A stretch of DNA of 25,094 bases, from the NCBI GenBank assembly GCA_934454035.1, contig CAKSFY010000021.1, forward strand, positions 1-25,094, given 5' to 3'. The notes under the pieces are model-generated. The model saw only the letters and a program-made list of their open reading frames with translations, searched no databases and was not told where the DNA came from. A program made the translations under genes and the position numbers. Below are positions 8,530 to 16,577 of the stretch, one piece after another (position 1 is the first letter of the stretch; each line of letters begins with the position of its first letter). The DNA is from an uncultured Clostridia bacterium. Lineage in GTDB: Bacteria > Bacillota > Clostridia > UBA1381.

Positions 8530-8967
8530 ATGAGCAGCTATATGGCAAAGCCAAACGAAATTAAAAGAAAATGGTATATCATCGATGCGGCAAACAAACC
8601 GCTCGGCAGAGTTGCTTCTCAGGCAGCAAGCATATTAAGAGGAAAACATCTTCCGACATTTACACCGAATGTTGACTGCGGAGATCACGTAATCATCGTG
8701 AACGCTGCAGAAGCTGTTTTGACAGGAAATAAGCTTAACCAAAAGGTACGTTATTATCATACCGGCTGGGTAGGCGGCATAAAGGAAATTCACTATAACA
8801 AGCTTATGGCTGAAAATCCCGAAAAAGCAATGATGTATGCAGTTAAGGGTATGCTCCCGAACAATACAATCGGCAGAACAGCTCTTACAAGACTTCGCGT
8901 ATATAAGGGTGCAGAGCATGAGCATGCTGCACAGAAGCCCGAAAACTGGACACAAGAGATTAAATAA
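8530..8967 (+). CDS. rplM: 50S ribosomal protein L13
   Basis: A 145-residue protein with the L13 hallmarks: RKWYIIDAANKPLGRVAS at the start, DCGDHVIIVNA, KVRYYHTGWVGG in the middle, and MLPNNTIGRTALTRLRVYKG near the end. L13 is an early-assembly protein of the large ribosomal subunit. AAGGAGG at 8514-8520 sits 9 bases before the ATG. An internal ATG four codons later would also give a normal N-terminus, but the first is better placed. rpsI follows 14 bp downstream, the usual two-gene operon. Confidence 0.98.
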   Translation: MSSYMAKPNEIKRKWYIIDAANKPLGRVASQAASILRGKHLPTFTPNVDCGDHVIIVNAAEAVLTGNKLNQKVRYYHTGWVGGIKEIHYNKLMAENPEKAMMYAVKGMLPNNTIGRTALTRLRVYKGAEHEHAAQKPENWTQEIK

Positions 8968-8981
8968 GGAGGATAATAATC

Positions 8982-9377
8982 ATGGCAAAAGAACAATACT
9001 ATGGCACAGGCAGAAGAAAATCTTCCGTTGCTCGTGTTCGCTTGGTTCCGGGTAATGGTAAAGTTACAATAAACGGCAGAGATATCGATGAATATTTCGG
9101 TCTTGATACATTAAAGGTTATCGTTCGTCAACCGCTTACACTTACATCGACAATCGGTAATTTCGACGTAATCGCAAAGGTTGAGGGCGGCGGCTTCACA
9201 GGTCAGGCAGGCGCTATCCGTCACGGAATCGCAAGAGCATTGCTCGAGGTTGATTCGGACGCATACAGAGCAGACCTTAAAGCAGCAGGCTTCTTAACAA
9301 GAGACTCGAGAATGAAGGAAAGAAAGAAGTACGGCTTGAAAGCCGCTCGTCGTGCACCTCAGTTCTCAAAAAGATAG
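8982..9377 (+). CDS. rpsI: 30S ribosomal protein S9
   Basis: A 131-residue S9 protein of normal length. It begins with the typical YYGTGRRKSSVARVRL, has GGGFTGQAGAIRHGIARAL in the core, and ends in the invariant basic tail ARRAPQFSKR that reaches the ribosomal P site. AAGGAGG precedes the ATG at the usual distance. It is cotranscribed with rplM and closed by a strong terminator shortly after the stop. Confidence 0.98.
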   Translation: MAKEQYYGTGRRKSSVARVRLVPGNGKVTINGRDIDEYFGLDTLKVIVRQPLTLTSTIGNFDVIAKVEGGGFTGQAGAIRHGIARALLEVDSDAYRADLKAAGFLTRDSRMKERKKYGLKAARRAPQFSKR

Positions 9378-9391
9378 TATTTTATCAATTC

Positions 9392-9424
9392 AAAACCTCG
9401 GAAACGGCTTGTTTCCGAGGTTTT
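9392..9424 (+). terminator. Intrinsic terminator of rplM-rpsI
   Basis: AAAACCTCGGAAAC (9392-9405) pairs perfectly with GTTTCCGAGGTTTT (9411-9424) around the loop GGCTT. The A-rich 5' arm and T-rich 3' arm allow termination in both directions, so it may also insulate the convergent ECF gene. Confidence 0.93.
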
Positions 9425-9508
9425 ATTATGTATTTGCGTTGATTTGAGTTATCATACCACTGAGCGTGTTTCTTTGTAATGCGTTGTGGTTTTCATAGTC
9501 TGAACCTT

Positions 9509-10045
9509 TTAATCCGAATTCTTATTTTTTCTGATTTCTTTGTTGTATAACTTGTGTATTCCGCATTTCCAGCACAACACCATTCCGACAACCGCGCCGA
9601 CAACTGCCTGCAAAATCTGATAAGGCAATTTTAAAATGGCATATTCAGGGGTACTGTAAATAAAGGCTCTGCCGAGCGAGTAGCCGACAACCATAATCAC
9701 GGCTCCTAGTGTAACACCGATTCCGGACGCTAATACACGGTGTTTTTTCAGAATGTGATGAGAGCACAATGATATGATAACGGCTTGTAATCCGTGAGTA
9801 ACCAAAGAGACAAACATTGGTGTCGGATAAAAGAACAAATCGCCCAAAAAGGCGCCTATTCCGCCTACGATGAACGCAGCAAACGGGTCTAATAAAATGG
9901 AAGCCGCACATATGACTATATCATTCATATAAAGATGTCCGCCGGGAACAGGAACACCGAAAGAACTCATAGCAATATTAAGCGCCGTAAACATTGCAGT
10001 AATGCACAGCCATTGTGTTGTTTTCCTTTTTTCGTTTTTTTGCAT
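9509..10045 (-). CDS. ECF transporter S-component, probable vitamin B6-type
   Basis: A 178-residue integral membrane protein with about six hydrophobic helices. It resembles substrate-binding S-components of energy-coupling-factor importers: a basic N-terminus, TAMFTALNIAMSSFGV with the small-residue pattern that contacts the T-component, then GGHLYMNDIVICAASILLDP and GGIGAFLGDLFFYPTPMF. S-components need shared EcfAA'T proteins, which are not in this window. The start ATG at 10045 follows AAGGAGG. The divergent neighbour is a MocR-type regulator, a class that often controls vitamin B6 genes, so pyridoxine or pyridoxal is the likeliest substrate; that is inference from context. Other S-components of the same Pfam family transport thiamine precursors, folate or other vitamins. 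Confidence 0.82.
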   Translation of the reverse strand: MQKNEKRKTTQWLCITAMFTALNIAMSSFGVPVPGGHLYMNDIVICAASILLDPFAAFIVGGIGAFLGDLFFYPTPMFVSLVTHGLQAVIISLCSHHILKKHRVLASGIGVTLGAVIMVVGYSLGRAFIYSTPEYAILKLPYQILQAVVGAVVGMVLCWKCGIHKLYNKEIRKNKNSD

Positions 10046-10058
10046 TTCAATTTCCTCC

Positions 10059-10087
10059 TTGACATTTGAATGGTAATATTATATAAT
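10059..10087 (+). promoter_or_regulatory. Consensus sigma-A promoter driving the MocR gene
   Basis: TTGACA at 10059-10064 and TATAAT at 10082-10087 are both perfect and 17 bp apart. The -35 box overlaps the ribosome site of the opposing ECF gene, so transcription of the two genes may interfere. Confidence 0.85.
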
Positions 10088-10105
10088 AACAACTGATAAT
10101 ATAAA

Positions 10106-10138
10106 ATAACCAGAAACGGAGAAAATGATATAACCAGA
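10106..10138 (+). promoter_or_regulatory. Candidate MocR operator: direct repeat ATAACCAGA
   Basis: The 9-mer ATAACCAGA occurs at 10106-10114 and again at 10130-10138, 24 bp apart, between the MocR promoter and its start codon and upstream of the divergent ECF gene. MocR/GabR-type regulators characteristically bind direct repeats, so this pair is a good candidate for its binding site. The second copy runs into the MocR ATG. Confidence 0.6.
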
Positions 10139-11232
10139 TGAACTATATAATCAGTAACACAGAAGGACCTCTTTATTTGCAGATATACAAGCATATAAGA
10201 AATGATATTATTTCGGGGGTGTTTCCTTATAACAGTAAGCTTCCGTCAAAGAGATTGCTAGCTGATGAGCTTGATGTCAGCACGGTAACAGTAGAACATG
10301 CGTATTCCCTTTTATGTGACGAAGGATATGCAGAGGCACGTGAACGCAGCGGTTATTTTGTCATATTCAGGCAAACGGACGGTTTTGCCTCTGCAGATGC
10401 AGTATCCGCTCTGCCGATAAATCACAAAATCTCAACATCATCTTATCCGACCTTTCCGATTTCTGTTTTAAGTAAAACAATGCGGCGTGTTCTTTCGGAA
10501 TATTATGATGTAATTTTGGATAAATCCCCAAACACAGGCTGTTTGGAACTGCGCAGCGCAATAAAACAATATCTTATGCGTAATCGGGCAATGAATGCAG
10601 ATGTCGAACAGATTATAATCGGTTCGGGAGCGGAATATTTATATTCTCTGATTGTGGATTTGCTCGGCAAAGATAAAATTTTTGCTATCGAAAATCCGTC
10701 TTATGAAAAGATTGAGCTGATTTATCGTACTGCAGGAGTAAAGTATGAGCTGCTGCCTTTATCGAAAGACGGAATAGATAACAAAGCGCTTTCAATGTCA
10801 AAAGCAAATGTTTTACATACCACACCGTACCGGAGTTTCCCGAGCGGTGTAACTGCTTCGGCGTCCAAACGCCACGAATATATAAAATGGGCAGAAAAAT
10901 CAAACCGTTTCATTATAGAATCTGACTACGGCTCTGAATTTTCCGTGTCATCGCAGCCGATGGAAACACTGTTCAAGCTTTCAAATAGTGACAATGTAAT
11001 ATATCTGAACACTTTTTCAAAGACAATTTCTTCTTCGATGCGTGTCGGTTATATGGTTATTCCCAAAAAACTGATAAACCGTTTTCAGGAAAAACTCGGC
11101 TTTTATTCGTGTACCGTTCCGACGTTTGAGCAGTATGTATTGACTGAATTATTAAATAACGGCGATTTTGAAAGACACATTAACCGTGTACGCAGAAATA
11201 AAAGAAAAGCATTGAATAATAAGAATGAATAA
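10138..11232 (+). CDS. MocR/PdxR-family regulator lacking the C-terminal small domain
   Basis: A 364-residue fusion of a GntR winged helix (about 8-75) and an aminotransferase-like domain (about 105-364). The DNA-binding part reads PLYLQIYKHIRNDIISG, then SKRLLADELDVSTVTVEHAY. The PLP-binding lysine is K295 in NTFSKTISSSMRVGYMV, and ESDYGSEF stands for the usual EDDYDSEF. Full MocR proteins have about 450-480 residues; this one stops just after GDFERHINRVRR, so roughly 75-90 residues forming the small domain are missing, and no remnant is visible downstream. The ribosome site is weak: GGAG lies about 16 bases before the ATG. It may be a shortened working regulator or a decaying gene. The divergent ECF S-component is its likely target. 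Confidence 0.8.
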   Translation: MNYIISNTEGPLYLQIYKHIRNDIISGVFPYNSKLPSKRLLADELDVSTVTVEHAYSLLCDEGYAEARERSGYFVIFRQTDGFASADAVSALPINHKISTSSYPTFPISVLSKTMRRVLSEYYDVILDKSPNTGCLELRSAIKQYLMRNRAMNADVEQIIIGSGAEYLYSLIVDLLGKDKIFAIENPSYEKIELIYRTAGVKYELLPLSKDGIDNKALSMSKANVLHTTPYRSFPSGVTASASKRHEYIKWAEKSNRFIIESDYGSEFSVSSQPMETLFKLSNSDNVIYLNTFSKTISSSMRVGYMVIPKKLINRFQEKLGFYSCTVPTFEQYVLTELLNNGDFERHINRVRRNKRKALNNKNE

Positions 11233-11287
11233 GTATACAAAGCACGGTTGCTATGTGATTTTCTATGTAATGAAAGGAATTTTGTTT

Positions 11288-11929
11288 ATGAAAATACTGA
11301 TAGTAGAAGATGACCGCACATTGAATAACGGCATTGCGTTATCGTTTGCGAATCACGAAATTTTACAGGCTTTTTCCGTAAAGGAAGCGGAAAATCGGCT
11401 GAGGGCGGATATTGACCTTATTATCCTTGATGTCAATCTGCCGGACGGCAGCGGTATTGACTTCTGCAAAAAAGTAAGAGCATACAGTGATGTGCCGATT
11501 ATAATGCTTACCGCAAACGATATGGAAATCGATATTGTGATGGGCTTGATAAGCGGTGCGGATGACTATATAACAAAACCGTTTTCGCTGGCGGTACTCA
11601 GGGCAAGAGCGGAAGCGGTAACAAGAAGAAGGCGCGATGCAGTTAAAACCGTCAGATACAAAAACTTTGTTTTTGATTTTGAAAATATGAAATTTTTTTA
11701 TGATAACACCTTGGTTGAATTAAGCAAGACCGAGCAAAAACTGCTTAGAGTATTTGTACAAAACCCCGGAAGAACATTAAGCCGCGGCATGCTGATAGAT
11801 AAAGTGTGGGACAATACGGAATTTGTTGAAGAAAACGCGCTTTCCGTCTGTGTAAAACGGCTTCGTCAAAAGCTGTCGGGTATTCCTATAAGGACAGTGT
11901 ACGGTATTGGTTATATAATGGAGATGTAA
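11288..11929 (+). CDS. OmpR-family response regulator of an ABC-transporter-linked system
   Basis: A 213-residue regulator: receiver domain (1-115) with D8/D9, phospho-acceptor D48 in LIILDVNLPD, T75 and K97 in DYITKPFS, then a winged-helix output domain (about 125-213). I choose the ATG at 11288, which has AAAGGAA eight bases upstream, over an ATG at 11225 that would add 21 atypical residues. Regulator, kinase, ATPase and permease lie in one direction with small gaps, as in VanRS-, BceRS- and VncRS/Vex-type modules that sense cell-wall-active peptides or antibiotics. No clear promoter lies in the 55 bp before it, so it may be read from the MocR promoter. Confidence 0.9.
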   Translation: MKILIVEDDRTLNNGIALSFANHEILQAFSVKEAENRLRADIDLIILDVNLPDGSGIDFCKKVRAYSDVPIIMLTANDMEIDIVMGLISGADDYITKPFSLAVLRARAEAVTRRRRDAVKTVRYKNFVFDFENMKFFYDNTLVELSKTEQKLLRVFVQNPGRTLSRGMLIDKVWDNTEFVEENALSVCVKRLRQKLSGIPIRTVYGIGYIMEM

Positions 11930-11930
11930 A

Positions 11931-12845
11931 ATGGTTACGGTAATTTTAACGGCGATAATTATAATTCTTATTTTTATAATTTTCTTTGTTTGTATTAAAT
12001 ATGCGAAAATACTTGACAGAATTGACGTCATGCTTGATTCTGCGGCAGAAAACAACTTTTCGGAATCGGAATTTACCGAGAGCCGTCTGTCGAAAACAGA
12101 AGCAAAAATGTACCGTTATTTATCCTCACGGAAAATATCATTGTCCCGAATAAATTCGGAAAAGGACGCGATAAAATCTCTTATTTCCGATATATCGCAT
12201 CAGACAAAGACACCGATTGCGAATATAGTGCTGTACTGTGACCTTTTGCTTGGCAGCGGAGACTTAAACGGCAATACGGAAAAACTCACGCGGCATATAA
12301 AGACGCAAACGGAAAAATTAAACTTTCTTATAGGCTCGCTTATAAAAATCTCACGCCTGGAAAACGGCATTATATCGCTTGTGCCTAAAGAGAACAGTAT
12401 AAAAGAGCTTCTCGAAAGCCTTGATTTTGATAATAAGGCAAAAGCTAAAGACATCGATTTAATTATTGAGCAGGATACAGATATGATGGCGGTTTTTGAT
12501 TTCAAATGGACGGCGGAGGCATTGTCAAATATTGTGGACAATGCGGTAAAATATACCCCCGGCAAAGGAAAAGTCACGGTCACGGCAGACGATTATGAGA
12601 TGTTCGTAAAAATAGATATAAAAGATAACGGTATCGGAATCGGCGAGGAGGATTACCCCAAAATATTCACCCGTTTTTACCGCTCACAAAAAGTGAGTGA
12701 TGAGCAGGGGGTCGGTATAGGACTTTATCTGACGCGTGAAATTATTTCAAAGCAGGGCGGATATATTAAGGTTGATTCGGAGGAAAATAAAGGCTCAGCG
12801 TTTTCTGTATTTATCCCCAAAAATGTAAATATGTCAAAACTGTAA
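11931..12845 (+). CDS. Small membrane sensor histidine kinase
   Basis: A 304-residue kinase with a single N-terminal membrane helix (about 2-24) and almost no extracytoplasmic part. This suggests that it does not bind a ligand itself but senses through the membrane or through the neighbouring transporter. H90 in SDISHQTKTPIAN is the phosphorylated histidine. The ATPase region has the N box (SNIVDNAVKYTPGKG), the G1 box DNGIGIGEED and the G2 box GVGIGLYLTREI. The ATG begins 1 bp after the regulator stop, with GGAG 7 bases upstream, so the pair is translationally coupled. It resembles BceS in size, although BceS has two helices. Confidence 0.9.
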   Translation: MVTVILTAIIIILIFIIFFVCIKYAKILDRIDVMLDSAAENNFSESEFTESRLSKTEAKMYRYLSSRKISLSRINSEKDAIKSLISDISHQTKTPIANIVLYCDLLLGSGDLNGNTEKLTRHIKTQTEKLNFLIGSLIKISRLENGIISLVPKENSIKELLESLDFDNKAKAKDIDLIIEQDTDMMAVFDFKWTAEALSNIVDNAVKYTPGKGKVTVTADDYEMFVKIDIKDNGIGIGEEDYPKIFTRFYRSQKVSDEQGVGIGLYLTREIISKQGGYIKVDSEENKGSAFSVFIPKNVNMSKL

Positions 12846-12851
12846 TTTTTC

Positions 12852-12884
12852 AGAAAGAATTGAGAAAGAATCAACTGCTATAAT
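12852..12884 (+). promoter_or_regulatory. Activator-type promoter of the ABC transporter with tandem regulator sites
   Basis: AGAAAGAAT occurs at 12852-12860 and 12863-12871, an 11-bp direct repeat, followed 7 bp later by a perfect TATAAT at 12879-12884. No -35 box is present at 17 bp. One-turn direct repeats in place of the -35 are typical of OmpR-family activator sites, so the upstream response regulator probably turns on the ATPase-permease pair here. Confidence 0.65.
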
Positions 12885-12917
12885 AGGCTTGTAAAATCAA
12901 AACAGGAGGTAATTTAA

Positions 12918-13595
12918 ATGTGTATTTTACAAACCCAAAACTTAAAAAAATATTATGGCAGCGGCGATACGGCAGTGAAAGCGCTTGACGGAATAAGCCT
13001 GTCCGTTTCGGACGGTGAATTTGTCACTGTTGTAGGCACATCGGGCAGCGGAAAATCAACTCTTCTTCATTTGCTCGGAGGGCTTGACCGTCCGAGTTCG
13101 GGAAAGGTTATTATAGCCGGAAAGGATATTTTTTCGCTTGGAGATGACGCACTTACTGTTTTCAGGCGGAGAAAAATCGGATTTATCTTTCAGAGTTATA
13201 ATCTTGTCCCGACACTCAATGTGTATGAAAATATTGTTTTGCCGATAGAGCTTGACGGAAATAAAATCGACAAAAGGCACACTCAAAATGTTATTGACGT
13301 TCTCGGACTTTCCGGCAAGGAAACAAGGCTGCCTTCTCAGCTTTCGGGCGGACAACAGCAGCGCGTCGCCATAGCACGGGCACTTTCGTCAAAGCCTGCA
13401 ATTATTTTAGCGGACGAACCGACGGGAAATCTTGACAGTAAAACAAGCCTTGATGTTCTCGGACTTATGAAAATATCAAGCGAGAAATTTAAACAGACAA
13501 TCGTTATGATTACTCACAATGATGCGATTGCTCAAACGGCGGACAGAATTATTCGCATTGAGGATGGCAGAATTGCAGGTGATAATAATGTTTAA
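12918..13595 (+). CDS. ABC transporter ATP-binding protein, MacB/BceA/LolD type
   Basis: A 225-residue ATPase complete for its class: Walker A GTSGSGKST (40-48), Q loop at FQSYNLVPTL, signature LSGGQQQR from 142, Walker B IILADEPTGNLD with E167, and MITHND as the H loop. LolD/MacB/BceA proteins pair with FtsX-type permeases that act as mechanotransmitters rather than ordinary channels. CAGGAGG precedes the ATG. The permease starts 8 bp before this gene ends. Together with the kinase and regulator it probably senses and removes a membrane- or cell-wall-active peptide; the substrate is unknown. Confidence 0.93.
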   Translation: MCILQTQNLKKYYGSGDTAVKALDGISLSVSDGEFVTVVGTSGSGKSTLLHLLGGLDRPSSGKVIIAGKDIFSLGDDALTVFRRRKIGFIFQSYNLVPTLNVYENIVLPIELDGNKIDKRHTQNVIDVLGLSGKETRLPSQLSGGQQQRVAIARALSSKPAIILADEPTGNLDSKTSLDVLGLMKISSEKFKQTIVMITHNDAIAQTADRIIRIEDGRIAGDNNV

Positions 13596-16107
13596 TGTAA
13601 AAAGCGGAAAAACAATCCGCAAAATAGCAAACAGAACGTTTAAATACAACAAAACAAGAAACATAATAGGATTTGCTGCCATTTGCCTTACGGCAGTTTT
13701 GTTTACTTCGGTTTTCAGCATAGGCATGAGCGCTTTAAACTCTGTTCAGCAGACAACAATGCGGCAGGTAGGAACACAGGCGCACGGCGGATTTAAATAT
13801 ATGACAAAACCGCAGTATGAAACTTTAAAGAAAGATGCCAAAATTAAAGATGTTTCCTATAATATTTTTGTGGGTACGGCGCAGAACCCCGAGCTTTCAA
13901 AAACGTATACCGAGATTCGGTATACGGAAGAAAAATCGGCAAAATGGTCTTTTTCCATGCCGGCAACCGGCAGACTTCCCGAAAATGAAAATGAAATTGC
14001 AACAACAACACAGGTATTGGACGCACTCGGCACAGAGCATATTTTGGGTGAGGACGTTACGCTTGAATTCACCGCAAACGGAATAAAACATAAAGATAAG
14101 TTTATCTTGTGCGGATTTTGGAATGCGGATGATGTAACGCTTGCGAATCAGGCGTTTGTGTCTTATGAATATGCTCAAAAGGTCGCGCCTGAATGGAACA
14201 GTGTCCCCGAAAATTTCGGCGAAATATCGTATGAGGCAGGCTCGTTAAATCCTTCTGTGTGGTTTTATCATTCATTTGATATAGAACGTCAAATGCAGGC
14301 ATTAAAGAAAAGATGCGGCTTCGGCGACGATGTGAACGATGGCATAAATTGGGCATATGCTGCGTCGGAGGTTGACGCGGCAACAGTATTTTTAATAGTG
14401 GGAATACTGCTTTTAATCATGCTTTCGGCGTATCTTATAATTTACAATATATTTTATATTTCGGTATCACGCGATATAAAATTTTACGGACTTTTAAAAA
14501 CAATCGGAACAACCGACAGACAGCTTAAAAAAATTGTCAGAAAGCAGGCGGAAATTCTTTCATTAGCCGGGATTCCTTTGGGACTTATATTGGGGTATCT
14601 TCTTTCTTTTGTATTGGTACCGGTCGTCATGCGTGCTACCACAATACACAATTACGGTATACCTCTGAATCCGGGCGTGTTTATCGGCGGTGCGTTGTTT
14701 ACTTTTATTACGGTTATGATAAGCTGTATCAAACCGGCAAGACTGGCGGCAAAGATTTCACCGATTGATGCGGTTCGTTACACCGAAGGTGCAGGGGGCA
14801 GAAAGCAAAGTAAGAAAACCGCCGGAGTCACTCCCTTAAAAATGGCAATTGCCAATTTAAAAAGAACGCCTAAAAAAGCGGCGTTGGTGGTTATTTCAAT
14901 ATCACTGTCCGTAATTCTGTTAAATATTACCGCAACAATAAGCCGCGGCTTTGATATGGATAAATATATACAGAGCAGTGTTGTATCAGACTTTTATATT
15001 ACCGATAAAACAATAACTCATGCAACAGGCGGCGAACGGAAGCTTGACGGCATACCTCCCGAGCTTGCCGAAGAAGTTAAAAGTAATAGCGGTGTATCGG
15101 AAACCGGCTGCACGTATATCAGGGAGCAAAAGCATATTCTGAGTGATAAAGCCTATGAAAATGCAAAAGGAGTATGCGAAAAATATAAAAAGGAGCTTCC
15201 CGAACAGTATGTGGGTCAGCTTATAAAAAATATTTACGAAAAGCACGAAATAATTTCACGCATTTATGGTGTTGACGGAATAGCAATGGATAAGCTTCAG
15301 ATATATGACGGGAATTTTGATGCGGAGAAGTTTAAAAGCGGAGACTATGTTATTGCATCCTCCTATTCGGACGATGGAAACGGCAGGTATTATGATATAG
15401 GCGATAAGGTAACGATTGATTTTGGCGGCGGAAAAACAAAAGAATACGAGGTAATGGCTATCGGCGATATTGCCTACGCGCTTTCACCGCAGTATTCAAG
15501 TTTGCTCGATGTGTATTTTACCATGTATTCCGATGAATTTATTGCCCGGATCGGAGAGGTAAATGCCTTGAATATTGCATTTAACGCTAAGAACGGCGAA
15601 TATGACAATATGGAAAAATGGGTTAAAGGTTATTGCGAAAACAGCGACCTTGATTACAAATCGCGTGAAACTTTTGCCGAGAGTTTTCGGGACGCACAAA
15701 ATATGTATATTGTTATCGGCAGTATTTTAAGCTTTGTTCTGGGACTTATCGGGCTGCTCAATTTTATAAATTCGATGATTACCTCAATTTCTGCAAGACA
15801 ACACGAATTTGCCGTGCTCCGCTCGATCGGAATGATGGGCAGGCAGCTTAAAAGAATGCTTATATGCGAGGGTGGCTGCTACGCGGTTGCTTCGTCATTT
15901 TTTACGCTGACATTGGGTAATGTGCTTAGTTACGTTTTTGTTTTGGCTCTGTCAAATCAGATGTGGTTTTTTACATACCGTCCTACGCTCATACCTCTGA
16001 TTTTGACGCTCATAATGCTTTGCATAATTTCTGCGCTGATACCGATTATCTGCTATCATAAAATGTGCGGCAAGAGCATTGTGGAAGGTTTAAGATTGAG
16101 CGAGTAA
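13588..16107 (+). CDS. FtsX-family ABC transporter permease with two extracellular domains
   Basis: An 839-residue permease from the ATG at 13588, which overlaps the ATPase stop by 8 bp and has AGGTGA upstream; an earlier in-frame ATG at 13519 lies inside the ATPase gene and is less likely. I see eight membrane helices in two sets of four: one near residue 28, three around 265-390, one near 440, and three near the end. Two large extracytoplasmic domains, about 45-260 and 470-690, separate them. The two FtsX-like halves are seen at the segments after SVSRDIKFYGLLKTIG and SARQHEFAVLRSIGM, a classical repeat. This layout matches Vex/YknZ/LolC-like relatives more closely than ten-helix BceB. The substrate is unknown. 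Confidence 0.9.
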   Translation: MFNVKSGKTIRKIANRTFKYNKTRNIIGFAAICLTAVLFTSVFSIGMSALNSVQQTTMRQVGTQAHGGFKYMTKPQYETLKKDAKIKDVSYNIFVGTAQNPELSKTYTEIRYTEEKSAKWSFSMPATGRLPENENEIATTTQVLDALGTEHILGEDVTLEFTANGIKHKDKFILCGFWNADDVTLANQAFVSYEYAQKVAPEWNSVPENFGEISYEAGSLNPSVWFYHSFDIERQMQALKKRCGFGDDVNDGINWAYAASEVDAATVFLIVGILLLIMLSAYLIIYNIFYISVSRDIKFYGLLKTIGTTDRQLKKIVRKQAEILSLAGIPLGLILGYLLSFVLVPVVMRATTIHNYGIPLNPGVFIGGALFTFITVMISCIKPARLAAKISPIDAVRYTEGAGGRKQSKKTAGVTPLKMAIANLKRTPKKAALVVISISLSVILLNITATISRGFDMDKYIQSSVVSDFYITDKTITHATGGERKLDGIPPELAEEVKSNSGVSETGCTYIREQKHILSDKAYENAKGVCEKYKKELPEQYVGQLIKNIYEKHEIISRIYGVDGIAMDKLQIYDGNFDAEKFKSGDYVIASSYSDDGNGRYYDIGDKVTIDFGGGKTKEYEVMAIGDIAYALSPQYSSLLDVYFTMYSDEFIARIGEVNALNIAFNAKNGEYDNMEKWVKGYCENSDLDYKSRETFAESFRDAQNMYIVIGSILSFVLGLIGLLNFINSMITSISARQHEFAVLRSIGMMGRQLKRMLICEGGCYAVASSFFTLTLGNVLSYVFVLALSNQMWFFTYRPTLIPLILTLIMLCIISALIPIICYHKMCGKSIVEGLRLSE

Positions 16108-16259
16108 AACAACAGGAAAATCACATGGCGGAGCGGATGCGGCGGCACAGATGTTTGTTATATCCGTCTGCCGATTGCGGGATTCCCTTTTTCTTTTAAA
16201 GCAAGGAAGGCAAAACATGATTTTGTAAAAGCCTTCCTTGCCTAAAGGAGCATTGCATA
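16108..16259. repeat. Post-operon stretch with a long perfect hairpin
   Basis: GCAAGGAAGGC (16201-16211) pairs perfectly with GCCTTCCTTGC (16231-16241); inside it, CAAAA at 16211-16215 can pair with TTTTG at 16221-16225. No T-run follows on the plus strand, so it is not a typical terminator of the permease operon. Upstream, TTTTTCTTTT at 16187-16196 follows an imperfect GC-rich fold (about 16138-16178) that might terminate. The hairpin may stabilise mRNA ends, terminate weakly or be a repeat remnant. Confidence 0.4.
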
Positions 16260-16339
16260 TAAATGGTCAGGAAAGACAAATTATCAAGAAATAAATACCG
16301 TAAAATAAAATTATTTTGTATAAAAATATCAAAAAACTA

Positions 16340-16370
16340 TTGCATCGTACATCAATGTACGGTGTATAAT
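16340..16370 (+). promoter_or_regulatory. MerR-type promoter: 19-bp spacer with perfect palindrome
   Basis: TTGCAT (16340-16345) and a perfect TATAAT (16365-16370) are 19 bp apart, too far for efficient unassisted use. The spacer contains CGTACAT-CA-ATGTACG (16346-16361), a perfect 7+2+7 palindrome. An overlong spacer holding the operator is the hallmark of MerR-family promoters, where the bound activator twists the DNA. No MerR gene is in the window, so the regulator would act from elsewhere. Confidence 0.7.
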
Positions 16371-16400
16371 AAGACTGTTAGAGTCTCAGGGAGGATATTT

Positions 16401-16490
16401 ATGAAGAAAAAACCTGATGAACGAAACAATTTCAAGCAATGTGTAATAATGTGTTTGCAGCTTGATATGCGGCTTTTTATAAAGAAATAA
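16401..16490 (+). CDS. 29-residue leader ORF upstream of the attenuator-like element
   Basis: A short ORF with an excellent ribosome site (GGGAGGA, seven bases before the ATG) lying about 24 bases after the predicted transcription start. It encodes a basic peptide beginning MKKKPDERNNFKQCV and ending DMRLFIKK, with two cysteines and no signal peptide. It ends 16 bp before the first structured element. Position and size suggest a regulatory leader peptide whose translation controls folding of the downstream RNA, as known for several ribosome-targeting antibiotic resistance genes; that role is inference. A small stand-alone peptide is the alternative. A longer in-frame reading from 16263 is unlikely because the promoter lies inside it. 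Confidence 0.55.
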   Translation: MKKKPDERNNFKQCVIMCLQLDMRLFIKK

Positions 16491-16577
16491 AAGAGGGAAT
16501 ATGGATAAGCAGGGCGTAAACAACCGCCCGATAAGAAAATATCGGACGGTTGTTTACGCTCCGTTTATTTTTCTTAT

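Noticed and set aside
10903..11287. A frameshift hiding the MocR C-terminal domain
   Set aside because: I read the bases after the stop in the other frames and found no sequence resembling the missing small domain before the next gene, so deletion or natural shortening is more likely.
16201..16241. Terminator of the FtsX permease operon
   Set aside because: The stem is perfect but no T-run follows on the plus strand and no minus-strand gene needs it, so I list it only as an inverted repeat.
16263..16490. A 75-codon ORF containing the leader peptide
   Set aside because: The MerR-type promoter lies inside its first half and there is no ribosome site for the upstream ATG; only the last 29 codons are well supported.
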